The notes under the pieces were generated by a model. It did no database searches. It had not been told where the DNA came from and saw only the letters and a program-made list of their open reading frames with translations. Of a DNA stretch of 64,000 nt, positions 1-11,053 are shown one piece after another. The translations under genes and the position numbers were made by a program. The DNA comes from Rhabditophanes sp. KR3021 (Eukaryota; Nematoda; Chromadorea; Rhabditida; Alloionematidae), in assembly GCA_963281155.1 (NCBI GenBank), contig CAUJLY010000003.1, forward strand, positions 5,332,001 through 5,396,000, in the 5' to 3' direction. How positions within the stretch are numbered: position 1 is the stretch's first letter; each line of letters opens with the position of its first letter.

Positions 1-2
1 AT

Positions 3-1736
3 TTGAGGTCTCCGATGCTTACTCAGGACCTTGGCAATAATAGATCTATGCAGGGGACCCCTAACCATATTGTAGGTTCTCCTTACAATGACTTGCAAAG
101 TGGTGGGGGCAGAAATCAGCAAAATAGATTAGTTCAACAACAACCTCACACAGTTCAAATTCCAGCTACAATTCATGTCCCTGCCAATCAAATTAACCTT
201 CAAAATGTGATGCCACAGTCAAATAGTTCTTTCACGGCTTTGCCCGGGTCTACTCAAACAATAACTCTAGGGCATCTTCATTTCTGTCAAGATCCCAACG
301 ACCCTCAAAAATGGATTATTATGAATCCACTAGGCAATATCATCCCAACAGATGACCAAAACTACCAACAACAAAGTGGTATGAATCTCCAACCTACCGC
401 CAACGACTCAAACTCCACCAGTTCAACCCCCAACGCAACGATGAATTCAACAATCACCGAAGTTTCCGAAATGAGTCTCGACACCACTCACACAATGGCC
501 TCCTCCCGTAAACCATCCAAACGATGCGCGTGTATCTGCCCAAATTGCGTATCAAATGGCTCTCAACCCCGTGGTGAAAAACCTCGCATCCATGTGTGTC
601 ATATTTGCCAAAAAACGTATGGTGAGTGTAGTGAATGATAAAAAATGTCTTCATAAAAATGGATTTACTAAAAGGTTTCAAGTAGGTGGTTGTGTGCATA
701 ATAATATCTAAATCAAATTATGCACAAATAACATCTAAAATCAAATTATGCACACTCTTTAATATTAACATCCACTCATTTTATGGTTATTCTATGTAGT
801 TTCATTATTAATATTCAATTTGATGTATAATTGTTAAGGTTGTTAAAAAGGGCCTTCCGATTAAATAGTATTAAAAGTATAAAAATGATAAATTACTAAA
901 TGATAGAATGATTACATGATCAAATTATTAAATGATCATTTAATATGTTTCTGACCAGAATTCAGTCTCTATTTGACGCATTTCCAAAAATTATGGTTAT
1001 ATGGCGGTGTTTTTGAGGATAAGCCATTTTACAATACTTTCAAATATCATTTCTTGGAGTTAATAATAACATTTAATCTATGGGTGATAGTTAAATTGAT
1101 GACTTTTAAAAATTGAAAAGATTAATTCCCTTTACCATCCATTGGTTTTGATTTAAAGATAGATATAATTGAAAGTAACGATAATTATACTTGGAATAAT
1201 CACAATTTTACAACTTCGTTTTCAAATTAATATTAATTACCGTTGGCATTTAAGTAGAGTTAATTGGCTAGACGCTTTAAAATAAAATTTATTAGAAAGA
1301 ATGTTATTAGTTTGTGCGGTGAAGGTAGAAGTAATTGTAAAAAGGAATTTAGAAGTGAATTTCTAATAAATGAATATGCATAAAAAAGTATATATAATTC
1401 ATATTTTTAGGAAAAACCTCTCACCTCCGAGCTCACCTTCGCGGCCATGATGGAATAAAACCCTTTGCCTGTGACTGGGTCAACTGCAACAAGAAATTCA
1501 CCCGGTCAGATGAACTACAACGCCATCGTCGTATCCACGAAGGCATCAAGAAGTTCGTTTGCCAAATTTGCGAAAAAAAATTTATTCGTTCAGATCATTT
1601 GTCGAAGCATGTAAAAACTCACGGCAATGCTCGTACCAATCCTCGTTCCAAATCGGAGTCCCAAGAATTGTCTGCTCAAGTTAGTGCATCTATAGATAGT
1701 GTTCTCAATAATTCGGTTAACTGGAATAACAACTAG
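3..1736 (+). CDS. Sp-family C2H2 zinc-finger transcription factor A (5' partial)
   Basis: Nuclear DNA-binding factor of the Sp branch of the Sp/KLF superfamily. Exons 3-621 and 1411-1736, intron 622-1410 (gt-ag, phase 1); 314 codons are visible and the frame is open to the window edge, so the N-terminus is probably missing (an in-frame ATG at 15 is the first possible internal start). Seen: a Q/N/S-rich N-terminal region, the block QDPNDPQKW near 285-312, a buttonhead box CACICPNC, then three C2H2 fingers. The first finger is split by the intron. Helices read [24 protein letters not shown] and [12 protein letters not shown], the same contact residues as Sp1, so a GC/GT-box target is expected from the family. 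It is followed by a tandem paralogue on the same strand. Targets are unknown. Confidence 0.9.
692..755. repeat. short direct and inverted repeats in intron 1 of Sp factor A
   Basis: A near-identical segment of about 27 bases is repeated back to back. The 11-mer GTGTGCATAAT at 692-702 is the exact inverse of ATTATGCACAC at 745-755. No coding potential; it could fold into a hairpin in the pre-mRNA. Confidence 0.5.
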
Positions 1737-2997
1737 CTTTTTATTTCTATCTCTTTTGTTTTGCCTTTTTGTAAATTATTATTATTTTATAAAGGAACTG
1801 TTACCACTTGCAAGGTGTTTGTGTGTTGTCTGTGGTGTAAAAAGGATATATAAAAATAGATTATCATAATAAGGCTAAATATTACATCAATAAAGCAGTT
1901 TAACTACATAATCCAATACACTTTCATCTACATAATATGCATTATCTGTATGTATTTATAAGAACAATTAACTGACAATCCTTTTGGCGAGTGCAGCTGA
2001 AGCAAAAGGTGTCTTCAAATAACGTATCTGCTATTTAGCAATTTAAACGCATTACTTTTTGGATAAAATAATTAAGAAATACAAAAGCAGCTGTTTGACG
2101 ACGACTAAAAGGATCTTTGTGATTGCAGAGGGGTCTCAAAGGAAGCATACATATTTATTCGATTTTACAAAAGTCACATATCAATAAATATATTCACAGT
2201 CTGCATTATACAATAAAAGTGTTCTGACATTATTATTACCACCAGCACTATTGTGATTATTATGGTATCCCTTGATCAAAAAGTGTTAACCACTTCCTTC
2301 TTCGTTGTTAACACATAACAACCGCCCTTTTTAAAGTTATCACGAGAGGAACCTCTTACAGAAGAGATCAATGTTTTAAAGAATCTAAATAGCTATTGTT
2401 GCGTATTCTGATAGTAGTTTTTGCAGATGCAATTTACTGAGATCTCTCGTATTGAGCGCTTGACTATATTCAGATATTTTACCGCATCAATTATAAAAAA
2501 TGTTGACGCTTTATTTATTAGGATGTATTTATATTGGTACGTTTGTATTGACATTTATTGAAAACAACAACATACGTACATCTTTATTTTATACTTTCCA
2601 AAAAATACCTAGTTGTGTTGGATAGGCGTCACCAATATTTCCCGTCACGAAAAGATCGCATCTCCACCGAGTAGACAAAAAAATAGACCTAGTAATGCGC
2701 ATACACACTACTAAAGTAGTGGAAGGGCGTGTGTCTTCTATATATATTGCGTTAGAGGCAAAAAGAAAGCCGTGGCACAAGCACATATTTCTTCATATAG
2801 ATTAATATAAAAGAGTAGTATGTGTATAATATATTGTCTCGGGAGTAAAATGACTTGTCCTGCCTCTATTTTGTCGTTTCATTTAAATTTGTTATTATGC
2901 CCATCTTTTTGAATAGCTAATTAATTTTCGTTTTTTGTTTTTTAGATTAGTTTAAAGTGAAGGTTCCCTATATTTAGCTGAGGTACAATTATCAAGT
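1737..2997. other. intergenic, between the two Sp genes
   Basis: AT-rich, no convincing gene. It holds the 3' UTR of Sp factor A. A pyrimidine-rich acceptor ending at 2945 (tttttag) precedes Sp factor B and has no obvious paired donor, so it may be a trans-splice site or the end of a 5' UTR intron. Confidence 0.5.
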
Positions 2998-4347
2998 ATG
3001 TCTGGAAACGATAGCGGACAGCAACAAGGAGTGTCTCAGCCTCTCAACACATTCAACGGACAACAACAACAAATGGTCATACTCCAAGCACCTGTAGGAC
3101 AAGGCGGAAAATTTAATCAAGGCACGAGCGGCACTGGAGCCCCTATTAACTTGCAAAGAATAGAGAATGGCAATTTTATTAATTCTAATGGAATGACGCA
3201 GTGTTTTTATTTATTAAGACCAGCTAATGGAGGTAGTGGGTATTCCAATGTGGTGGCTATGAATCCCAATCAATTTGGCAGTATTTCGATGCCCGGAAAT
3301 GGTCCTTCTGTGGTTAAACATGACGTAGATGGGCAACGTCAACAAGTCCAGTTTCAGGCAAATCCGGTGATGATCCATGCACAACCAAAGATTATATCTA
3401 ATGCTCCTCCTGCTACCATCATTATTCAACAGCCACAGCAACAAATCATGAAGACAGAGCGTGCGGGTAGCATGCATAATCAAAACGGGAATAATGCGGA
3501 AAATGGGGGGAGGATAATAGTTCGGTGGTGAAATCGGAAAGCCGCGAATCAACCAGAATCACATTAGGTAAGTTGAAGGAAATTATATGATTTATTCATT
3601 TATTTAGGAAACCTTCAATTCGAGCAAGACCCTAATGACCCTCAAAAGTGGATTGTTATTCAAGAAGGTAATAATTCTGCCGAAACTGCAGTTCAGCCCG
3701 AGCAACAACAGCCACGTACTCCCCCGCAACAACAGCTCTCTTCTCCTGGGAACCAGCAAATTACAATTACAAACAACTTTGCACCTCCATTTAAAAGTGA
3801 CTCTTTTTCAAATGACAATTCTGGGTGTGATTCTCCCTTTGATGACAATAGTTACACTGCAAATACAAGCAATTTCGCAGCACAAGGAGCTTCTTCTAAT
3901 GGTGGTGGTGTTATTAAGAGATCTTCTGCGAAAAGGCAGCCATGTGAATGTGAAAATTGTACTAACAATCATGGAGTTTCAAGGGAGCAAAAAGTTAAAG
4001 GACACATTTGTTCTATTTGTAAGAAGTCGTATGGCAAGACTTCTCATTTGAGGTGAGTAAAATATAGTTTAGGATATTTAATAATTATTCTGTTTAGAGC
4101 CCATATTCGTGGACACAACAACGAAAGACCATTTGCTTGCGACCACCAAAACTGTCCAAAGGCATTCACCCGCTCTGATGAACTCCAACGGCACAGGAGA
4201 ATCCACAGTAATGTCAAAAACTTTGTATGTTCGGTCTGTAGCAAAGGATTCATCCGTTCCGATCATTTATCTAAACACCTAAAAACCCACTCGAAAAAAA
4301 TAGAATTAGATATGTTGTCTTCGACAAATTCTCCCACAGACAACTAA
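2998..4347 (+). CDS. Sp-family C2H2 zinc-finger transcription factor B, with an apparent one-base frameshift
   Basis: Tandem paralogue of the preceding factor. Exons 2998-3567, 3608-4052 and 4098-4347 with introns of 40 and 45 bases. It shares the order Q/N-rich region, ITLG then QDPNDPQKW, buttonhead-like box CECENC and three fingers ([36 protein letters not shown]). The frame starting at 2998 meets a stop at 3529-3531, while the frame that reaches the conserved exon 1/exon 2 junction is shifted by one. The switch point is a run of six G at 3505-3510; with seven G the frame would be continuous (421 residues). I infer a homopolymer sequencing error, but a real lesion or programmed shift is not excluded. 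The finger exons are intact, so DNA binding is expected if the frame is restored. Confidence 0.85.
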
Positions 4348-6311
4348 AATGTAACGTCTTCTCGCCAAACTCAACGATCCTCAAATCCAATCCATTATGT
4401 TCCTACTGAAAATTACAATTTCAACTGCCTTTACTTAATTTGGCTTAAGAGACCACCCTATATCCTATTTTCTTCCCAATTAATTATCTCCCTTCTTTTG
4501 TACCATATTGTCTTATTATTAAATTGTTCTTAATATATGTATATGTTGTTTATTTATGGAACTATTTTTAATGTCCTGTTTACTACAGAAGAAAGGGATT
4601 TACGTAGGATTAGTGTTTTCATTTACTATACCTATCTTAGCATGCTGTATAAAAGCACTGCCCTCTCTTTTATTATGGATATTGTGCTGTAGAAAATAAT
4701 GATGTTCGCGAGTTATGGCATACATTTACTCTAATAAAATAATATTACGAAATAGTTTTAATAACACGTAAATAAGTATAACAAAACGTTCATAAGTTAC
4801 GAATACAAATGTCGGTATGTTTATCCTGGCATATTTCCATATTCATAATTTATGAGCAAAAATTGTCTGAGTTGATTGTGATATAAAACATTTTTACAAA
4901 ATTAGATAAAAGTTTGCTCTTGGTTCACACTAAACAATATTTTTGATACATTTGCAAAAAAACCTCTGTTATCATCTAAAAATAGACTGTTTTGAAAGCT
5001 TCTTAAGACATCGGGTAAAAATGGAAACAGCTTTTAATAATGCCAATTATATTTTTTATAAACACTTGAGTGAAATAAGATGCTTACAACTCAAGGCAAT
5101 AATTATATTATGTAAATTTGTTCAAAGAGTAATTTGAACCTGAAAAAAAGATCCTACTTCAATATTATTAATTTAAAATGAGCGTATTTAAGTTTCTAAA
5201 TTCATTTATGATTAAAAGACTTATGAAAAATTTGGAGACAATTTTTTGGATGATAATAAATTATCCATGAATCGTTTATATTTGTTATAATATTCAAATA
5301 ATGTTTATAGTAATTAAAAAACAAATCAAACTAAAACAGAGTTTTCAGATATACTATTTTATCAATGAATATAAGGAAGAAATATTAAAAACTCAATATC
5401 AGATAAAGTACTACAATAATCAAAGTAATACAAGACAAGAGAAGATGTTTATTATAAATTTAAAAGTGTATTATACAATAAATTAAAAGATATAAATATT
5501 TATGATAAAATGGATTATTAATTGCCATTATTTCCTTCTATAATTTGCTAAGACTGCATCAAGCTTAAGAAAGATGACATGTATTGGGCACTTGAAGCTT
5601 CTTGGGCGAAAAGTCGAATTGTAGAATTGAGTGATAAACTGTAAAAATTTCAGCAAAATTTTCCTGATATTCTTTTTTTACGACTCAAAGTTTGAACTTA
5701 AATTGTGTTCTAAAGGCATTTATAAAGAATTTCAAATGTAAACTTTATCAGTCATGCAAATTGAGTATAAGAAACTACATAGACGCATAATTATTGAAAT
5801 AAAAGATTAATTCATTTGTCAGTTACCGATTAACTCATTAAAAAATCGAGTTTAATAACATTGTTTTTTATTAAAAAGAGTACATAAGTTATTTGTTGAA
5901 TCTATTTAAAAAAGTCGTGCCTGAATTTCATTCATACAAAATAATTAAGATTGAATAAAACCTTCAAATCATTATTCAGATAAATATTAATTCATCAAAA
6001 TGATTTGTATATTCAGCAAGCAAATAAAAAAGTATTTAATACAACTGTTAATGAGTAACCATAAATAAAGAAACAAATATGGAATCCACATTTGAGCGAG
6101 TTTGAGTTAATTTGGGAATTTGATTGCTAATTTTAGTTGTGACAAGAATGTAAGCGATCTTTCGTGAATGGCTTAGATACACAAGGCGTAAAATTTGACT
6201 TTAACGCGTTTAAAACCAAATTTGAATATCGGTAGATGCTTTATAAAGAACCATTTTTCATGATATTTTGATAGTATTTGCTGCTCAAATTCTATTGAAC
6301 TACTACTCAAC
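4348..6311. other. intergenic, about 2 kb
   Basis: Very AT-rich with only short random ORFs. The right end is the promoter of the major sperm protein gene, with a TATAAA-like box at 6242-6247, about 65 bases before the start codon. I see nothing else. Confidence 0.5.
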
Positions 6312-6692
6312 ATGGCCACCGTCACTCCAGGAGATATCGCTACTGCCCCAAATGCTAAGATCGTCTTCAACGCCCCTTACGATGACAAGCACACCTACCA
6401 CGTCAAGATCACCAACTCTGGTGGGAGAAGAATCGGATGGGCCATCAAGACCACCAACATGAAGAGACTCGCCGTCGACCCACCATGCGGAGTTCTTGAC
6501 CCAAAGGAAAGTTGCCTTATGGCCGTCTCCTGCGACACCTTCGTCTACGGACAAGAAGACACCAACAACGACCGCATCACCATCGAATGGACCAACACCC
6601 CAGATGGTGCCGCCAAGACCTTCAGACGTGAATGGTTCCAAGGAGATGGCATGGTCCGTAGAAAGAACCTCCCGATTGAATACAACCCATAA
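6312..6692 (+). CDS. msp: major sperm protein (MSP)
   Basis: Small cytosolic protein that polymerises into fibres driving nematode sperm crawling and is also released as a signal for oocyte maturation (family knowledge). Single exon, 126 residues, the normal family length. Hallmark segments seen: [58 protein letters not shown] and the invariant C-terminus [26 protein letters not shown] ending. Codons are much richer in C and G than neighbouring genes, as expected for a highly expressed sperm gene. It is intronless and preceded by a TATA-like box, with no splice acceptor near the ATG. A polyadenylation signal AATAAA lies at 6731. Confidence 0.98.
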   Translation: MATVTPGDIATAPNAKIVFNAPYDDKHTYHVKITNSGGRRIGWAIKTTNMKRLAVDPPCGVLDPKESCLMAVSCDTFVYGQEDTNNDRITIEWTNTPDGAAKTFRREWFQGDGMVRRKNLPIEYNP

Positions 6693-7093
6693 ATATTTTT
6701 ATTGCTATTGTGACTATTATAGTGTTCTGAAATAAAAATTTGTATTTATTCCCTGTTCAATCTTTTACTCATTAAATTGTTTTAAACAGAACACATACAT
6801 TTTTGTTGTTCTTAAAAATATGAATATTAATAACATCGACACATCATACAATAAATCTTTTCCCATTTATTCCAACACATTTTCTATGAAGAAAGCATTC
6901 AAACACAAACATAAAGTATTGTATATCAAAAGTATACTCTCTGCCTCATGAGATTGATCAATCCAAGCCAGAACAGTCTATATTACAAATTTTTATTATT
7001 TTGAACTAATAAAACAAAAGAGGTTTTAAATAGATGATGAAGTCCTATTAAATACTATTGGAATTGGATTTTTGTGGTTGCTTATTACATACA

Positions 7094-7365
7094 TTAAGTA
7101 CGCTCACCTCTAATTCTTCTGGCTAATTGTAGATCCTTAGGCATTATGGTGACGCGTTTAGCGTGGATGGCGCAAAGGTTGGTGTCTTCAAACAAACCAA
7201 CGAGATAGGCTCCAACAGCTTCTTGAAGAGCACCTATAGCAGCAGATTGAAAGCGAAGACGTTCTTGAAGTCTTGGGCAATCTCTCTTACCAATCTTTGG
7301 AAAGGTAACTTTCTGATGAGGAGTTCGGTGAACTTTTGGTATCTGGTTTGCTTGGCACAAGCCAT
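7094..7365 (-). pseudogene. histone H3 pseudogene: tail deleted and frameshifted
   Basis: Read on the minus strand from 7365, the first codons give MACAKQT and then jump directly to [15 protein letters not shown], so most of the N-terminal tail and the residues up to the alpha-N helix are missing. The frame continues through [12 protein letters not shown], then a one-base loss puts the histone fold in the next frame: [34 protein letters not shown] and [18 protein letters not shown], ending with TAA at 7094. Total length 272 bases, not a multiple of three. No intron can explain either break. The high identity outside the breaks suggests a fairly recent duplicate of an H3 or H3.3 gene. A shortened functional H3 variant is unlikely because of the frameshift. 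Confidence 0.85.
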
Positions 7366-7524
7366 AATTTGAAATGCAAAAACTAAAAAGTACTTTTTAG
7401 ACAGAATCTAATTTCTATATTACTATTAACAGGAAGAGTTTAGTTAAAATCATATTGAGTGCTGTTTTATAACTATAGAATCTAATAAATAGTTGTTCAT
7501 TTGGATATTTTTTACCAACGCAAT

Positions 7525-8146
7525 TTATAATTTTTGCAGATACTTTATTGTTTTCATACGAGGGTGTAATTTCATTAGGTTTAAATAGTTTGCTTTTCGA
7601 ATTTTTATTGCATTAAGAAATTCCGTGTATTCAGAAATATTATCAAATTCGGCTTTTAGTAATATAATTTCTCCCAAGTGTTTATAATTTAATATGATTC
7701 TACTCTCGTTTATTTCATTGGATAATAAACTTATTGTTGTAATTATTCCACTATATGAGAAATAGATATTTTTTATTTTATCTGAAAACGTATAATATAA
7801 TATTTGAGTCTGCTTTTCGCTATAATTTGCATCATAAAATGGATAATTGTCATTATCTAATTCATAAAATTGATAGACATACCCAAAGTGCAAATACCAC
7901 TTCTACATATTATGTAAATTACTGACTTTTTTATTGATAATGAAAAAAGCCGCAGATTTGTCATCAACACATTCAATATCTTCACCAAAATATATATAAA
8001 TCACAGAATTTACAATTTGATAAAACCATTCCATAGGCATTTAATATACTGTAGAACTCATCTAGAGTATATAAACGAACGCCAAAGATCACCCCAGTAT
8101 ATCCGTCATTTTCTATAAATATTACATTTTTAAAATTGCTAAACAT
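7525..8146 (-). pseudogene. decayed protein-coding gene of unknown family
   Basis: Three consecutive minus-strand reading frames look coding but are out of register: from ATG 8146 (FKNVIFIENDGYTGVIFG, then LDEFYSILNAYG) to a stop near 7985; a second frame around 8000-7910 (FGEDIECVDDKSAAFF); and a third, 7893-7525 (FGYVYQFYELDNDNYPFYD, to the end). The composition is typical of a globular protein, but I recognise no domain. Single-base losses are the simplest explanation for the frame changes. Unannotated introns are less likely because no good donor/acceptor pairs fall at the joins. Function not assignable. Confidence 0.4.
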
Positions 8147-8474
8147 TATATCTCCTCTATATCCAACAAACTTATGAACATTTTTTGTTACATAAATTTA
8201 AACAATTTTGATTAGTATTTGATAAACTTATAGAGTTAAACTCGTCATTAAAACAAGCATTGTATTTCAATTTCAACACATCTCCTGTATAGCGATTGTT
8301 GTTTCATCTAAAAGTCGTCATAGCAATGAAACAAGGCTAGATAAAATTATGAGAAAGGACTTTTTCAATATTCATTCTTGCTTTGGTATAGATTATTAAG
8401 ATAAATGTTTTCACTATTACTATATTTTTGTTACTTATTATTAACATGAGTTTATTTCCTTATAATTAAAACAC

Positions 8475-8978
8475 AAATTCCGTCCGTAACATTTTTTTCG
8501 TCAAAAATTCAAATGTCTCCTCTGCCCAGCAAAAAAGAGATATTGAAGATCTGTTTAATCATTTAGATATAAAAATACAGTGGGTTTTAAACTGCTACAA
8601 CAGAATTTTTATAAAATATATATTGCTCCGGGGTTAAAAGAGCAAAACCTTGACTTTTCCCAGGCTTGCTTCGGGAATGAGCCTTAAACTGATGTTATGA
8701 ACAAACTGTTGCACCACTTTTTAGCCCTAGAAAACTGAGTCTATTGGCATATATATAAAATTAAGAGCTTAAGAGGTTTGCTTGCTAGGACGAATAATAA
8801 GGGAACACCACAAGTGGTAAAGAAATATTTTTTGTACTATGTTTATAAGAGTCAAAATAGATTTGCATTAATCAACGCTCTTATGTAGAAAGTTAAAATC
8901 TCATTTGGTTAAGGATAGGCCGTCTGCGAGGTAATGATAAAGAAAAGAAGTCTCGAAAAGGTGTATTCCGAATCTGGT
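8475..8978. repeat. dispersed repeat, copy 1 (full-length of the two seen)
   Basis: About 500 bases that align colinearly with 49836-50198. The most conserved stretch is about 200 bases starting at AAGAGGTTTGCTTGCTAGGA (8771). Other shared anchors are TCAACGCTCTTATGTAG and AAGTTAAAATCTCATTTGGT. A block of about 150 bases (roughly 8602-8749) has no counterpart in copy 2. Parts translate into coding-like strings (QKRDIEDLFNHLDIK; LKEQNLDFSQACFGNEP; KGTPQVVKKYFLYYVYKSQ) broken by stops. I could not assign a transposon class. Confidence 0.75.
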
Positions 8979-9468
8979 GTAGTTTAAAAGACTTTACAAA
9001 TTTAAGACAACAAAAAAATTTCATCTAAAGTTTATGTAAATCAAAAAATAGAAAATTGCAAGAATTTAAATCAAAATAATTTGTATCTATTATTAAACCG
9101 ATATAAGTTTATTAATTTCAAATGAATACAATAATAAAAAAATCTTCCCACGTAAATACAATCCATTTGCAAAACCTCTGCATACTTGATCATTACATAC
9201 AAACAATAAGTTAGCTTATTATGTTTAAAGTGAACAAAAGTGATCCCGGCCCATTTTTTATTGGCATACCTTCTTTGAATCCCAAAAATAAGTAAAACAT
9301 AATAAACAAAAAGAATGATTGATTATTATGGAACAAAGAAAAAGATGATTTTTTAAAATAATCAAAAATGTTAGCCTAAAGAGAAATATATGACTTTTGT
9401 CTTGCAGCTAATAAGAAAAAAGATTTATTTTTGGTTTGTTAAAAGGGAAGTGTGTCTTATCGATGACT
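8979..9468. other. intergenic, downstream of PIP5K
   Basis: AT-rich, includes the PIP5K 3' UTR on the minus strand. No further feature seen. Confidence 0.4.
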
Positions 9469-11053
9469 TCATACATTGCTATAACCGATATTCTTTGTTT
9501 TCTTATAAGTGGAAGCTTCACTCATCTCCTTCACACCTAGCCGGGGGGATTGTCGCATTGCTAGATAGCTTTGCACCAGAGATCGGAATTTATGGGAGTT
9601 TTTAAGGGTGGGGGCTTCAATGACGGTTCTTTTAAGGACGCTGCTAAACACATAGTTTTGGAAACGGAGTTGATAAAATTCTGGTCTATGTACGGAGATG
9701 GAGTCAGACTCGTGAAGGAGACTTTTCCAAGTATGTTCTAGTTTTTTCACTAGTTTGTATTGTTGCAGGATGTCGATCAAGCCCATAAACAAAAGCAGAT
9801 GTTCTCCTTTACTATTCATAGCTGGTATTCCTTGTTCTCTACAAATATCGAAAATAACACACTTTTAAAATAGTTTTACTTACGCCGAAGACACAGTTGT
9901 ATTAAATTTGGCTTGCAATTGCTTCCAAGATTCCAACCGTGCAAAACTAGTATGCGAACTAACTGTATCTTGATAATTAGCATAACTTTCACCCTCCCCA
10001 GGGGTCGTCTCATTAAACTCATACTCAAATTCTTCCTGAGTAGCTTTGTCTAAATTGTGAACGGCCAACAGAAGTGAATAATCCATGATATTGAAGGATC
10101 TCAGTACGAGGCAGTCTCTTTCAAGATTCTTAACGACACTGTCGTAGATGGCTGAGTCTAGGTAGATTCCTTCCGTGTAAATTTCATTGAAGTCTAAGTC
10201 TTTGAGGGTGGGAGAGTTCTTGGATCTTTCAGACTTCGAGGCTAGTCTCTTGTATGTTGATCCCTTTAAGTCAAATTTGTCGTGAAGTGTAATTGTCTGC
10301 GGAAGTAAATTATTCATCACCAGCATTCTGATGTTTTTTCCCAAACTCTAACAATTTAATTAAAATAACGCACCTCAATCAAACCCTTACCTGATAACAG
10401 AAAAGGCCAAAAAATTTGGGCAAAAAAGTCTTTGGATTTTGGCAAATATTCATATAATACCCTGGTAACAGTTTCCTCAAAAATTCAGCTTCTTTCGATT
10501 GCACTGTTTTGATGATGAATTTGTCGTCAAAAGACACATAAAATACTGATCCAGAGGCTCCGGGATTGGAAAGTTCACGAAGAGGTTGCGCGCATAAACT
10601 CCGCAAAAACTCAGCTGGCTTGATATTGAAGACATCTCTGAAGTACCGGAAGGCTATAGGTGCGTATGTTTTAAACCGGAAATCATTATACTGATGAGAG
10701 GGTGTTGTCGCTGAACCCTCAGACGGAAAAGGCACATTCAACAGTTCCTGAAAATCTTTCATAAGAATGTCACGTTCAGGTTTGGAAGCTAGGGATCCAA
10801 TAGAGTTTGTTATGCCTAGTTGAACAGCTCCCATCAACGCATTCGTCGGAACTTTTTTGTAAGAAACTTCACCCTGCTTGTCGATTCGCCTATGGCCTAG
10901 CTTTTCCTTCTCTTTCTTCTCTCCCAAACCAACATTTCCTCCATTTGAATTTGATGGCAGTGGAGCAAGATCTTCAGTAGGCTCTATGTCATAGACAGGA
11001 AATGTAGTAGTCATAGCCTTGCAATTAGTTGGTTCTCTCTGTAGACTTTGCAT
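9469..11053 (-). CDS. ppk-1: type I phosphatidylinositol 4-phosphate 5-kinase (PIP5K)
   Basis: Makes PI(4,5)P2 from PI4P at the plasma membrane. Exons (minus) 11053-10391, 10347-9884 and 9838-9469, introns of 43 and 45 bases, 498 residues. Start is the ATG at 11053; a GTG three codons upstream is not credible in a eukaryote. Seen in order: [16 protein letters not shown] and [12 protein letters not shown] of the N-lobe, the glycine-rich loop [29 protein letters not shown], then DLKGSTYKR, the signature [14 protein letters not shown], the metal-binding [12 protein letters not shown] and the activation loop [14 protein letters not shown] followed by SVHRPEFY. The activation loop sequence fits type I rather than type II enzymes. 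All key motifs appear intact. The insert between MDYSL and the metal-binding motif is short. The N-terminal 70 residues are poorly conserved. Confidence 0.95.
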
